5,176 nt of DNA. It comes from JBEKYH01 sp049511115 (GTDB lineage Bacteria; Planctomycetota; Phycisphaerae; Tepidisphaerales; Tepidisphaeraceae). The DNA is taken from assembly GCA_049511115.1 (NCBI GenBank), contig JBEKYH010000380.1, forward strand, positions 1 through 5,176, written 5' to 3'. The position numbers and the translations under genes are program-made. Positions 5,009-5,176 of this stretch are shown one piece after another (within the stretch, counting starts at the first letter, position 1; each line of letters opens with the position of its first letter). A model generated the notes under the pieces. It worked only from the letters and a program-made list of their open reading frames with translations. It did no database searches and was not told the DNA's origin.

Positions 5009-5047
5009 AGCCCAGGGAGCAGGACGCCCCTGGGCTTTATTGTTTTT
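5009..5047 (+). terminator. Intrinsic terminator of rpsD
   Basis: AGCCCAGGG (5009-5017) pairs perfectly with CCCTGGGCT (5028-5036) around a 10-nt loop. The stem is followed by a T-rich tail, TTATTGTTTTT (5037-5047). It begins 42 bp after the rpsD stop codon. Stem, loop and tail fit a rho-independent terminator. Confidence 0.9.
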
Positions 5048-5120
5048 ATCCGGCTCCTGACGAAAGGGCTGGTCTATCAAGTTAGCCAAACCATGCGACG
5101 ATGGATGAATAGTTGGTTAA

Positions 5121-5176
5121 ATGGAGAAAATGGATAAGACGGTTAAAATTTACCGGCTCCGCATCTGTGACCTGGA
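5121..5176 (+). CDS. Possible 5' end of another gene (truncated by window edge)
   Basis: An open frame begins at ATG 5121 or ATG 5130 and continues to the window edge: MEKMDKTVKIYRLRICDL. Shadow features are few here and the peptide looks natural, but 18 residues are too few to name a family. GGAG (5123-5126) lies only three bases before the second ATG, which is short for a ribosome site. No clear promoter is seen between the rpsD terminator and this start. The function is unknown. Confidence 0.35.
   Translation, partial: MEKMDKTVKIYRLRICDL

Noticed and set aside
5092..5136. 14-codon frame starting at ATG 5092
   Set aside because: Too short, no ribosome site, and it overlaps the better open frame starting at 5121/5130.

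Overview
The window is GC-rich bacterial chromosome. Gene content and the style of the proteins suggest a member of the Planctomycetota, perhaps Phycisphaerae-like. The clues are a cysteine-free S4 with the 'GVPIADIPKHTAKE' N-terminus and the 'LERRLDNVVRRLG' core, a DnaA with a long disordered N-terminus, a small orphan protein of a type I associate with this phylum, and stand-alone rpsD. The phylum assignment is inference from sequence style, not from a search.

Left block (1-2520, all minus strand). In transcription order: a 111-aa protein of unknown function (2520-2185), a Uma2-family PD-(D/E)XK nuclease-like protein (2087-1488), a family-4 uracil-DNA glycosylase (1491-526) whose start overlaps the Uma2 stop in an ATGA, and the first 100 codons of dnaA (301-1, running off the window). 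A TATAAT box just upstream of the Uma2 gene suggests that Uma2 and UDG have their own promoter. The 224-bp gap between UDG and dnaA holds A/T tracts, a terminator-like hairpin, a candidate dnaA promoter and several DnaA-box-like nonamers. It is a reasonable but unproven oriC candidate.

Middle. A 242-bp divergent intergenic region (2521-2762) separates the left block from a plus-strand RNase D gene (2763-4037) with DEDDy exonuclease, HRDC and C-terminal helical regions. The gap contains an 8-bp inverted repeat enclosing a TTTTCCACA DnaA-box-like site.

Right block. A 332-bp gap (4038-4369) contains a TATAAT element, a good TTGTTA-16-TATACT promoter and a roughly 170-nt leader in front of rpsD (4370-4966). 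The leader can fold into three hairpins, and the loop of the first is perfectly complementary over 8 nt to the segment abutting the third. This predicts a pseudoknot ending directly at the Shine-Dalgarno sequence, as would be expected of an S4-autoregulated mRNA. rpsD ends in a strong intrinsic terminator (5009-5047). The start of another plus-strand frame may lie at the right edge.

The two observations most worth following are the rpsD leader pseudoknot and a 150-bp palindromic repeat (the kind that translates as PHPNPLP) inserted in frame into the N-terminal linker of the uracil-DNA glycosylase. The theme is replication, DNA repair, RNA processing and translation housekeeping. I see no mobile-element gene, CRISPR array, tRNA or rRNA.
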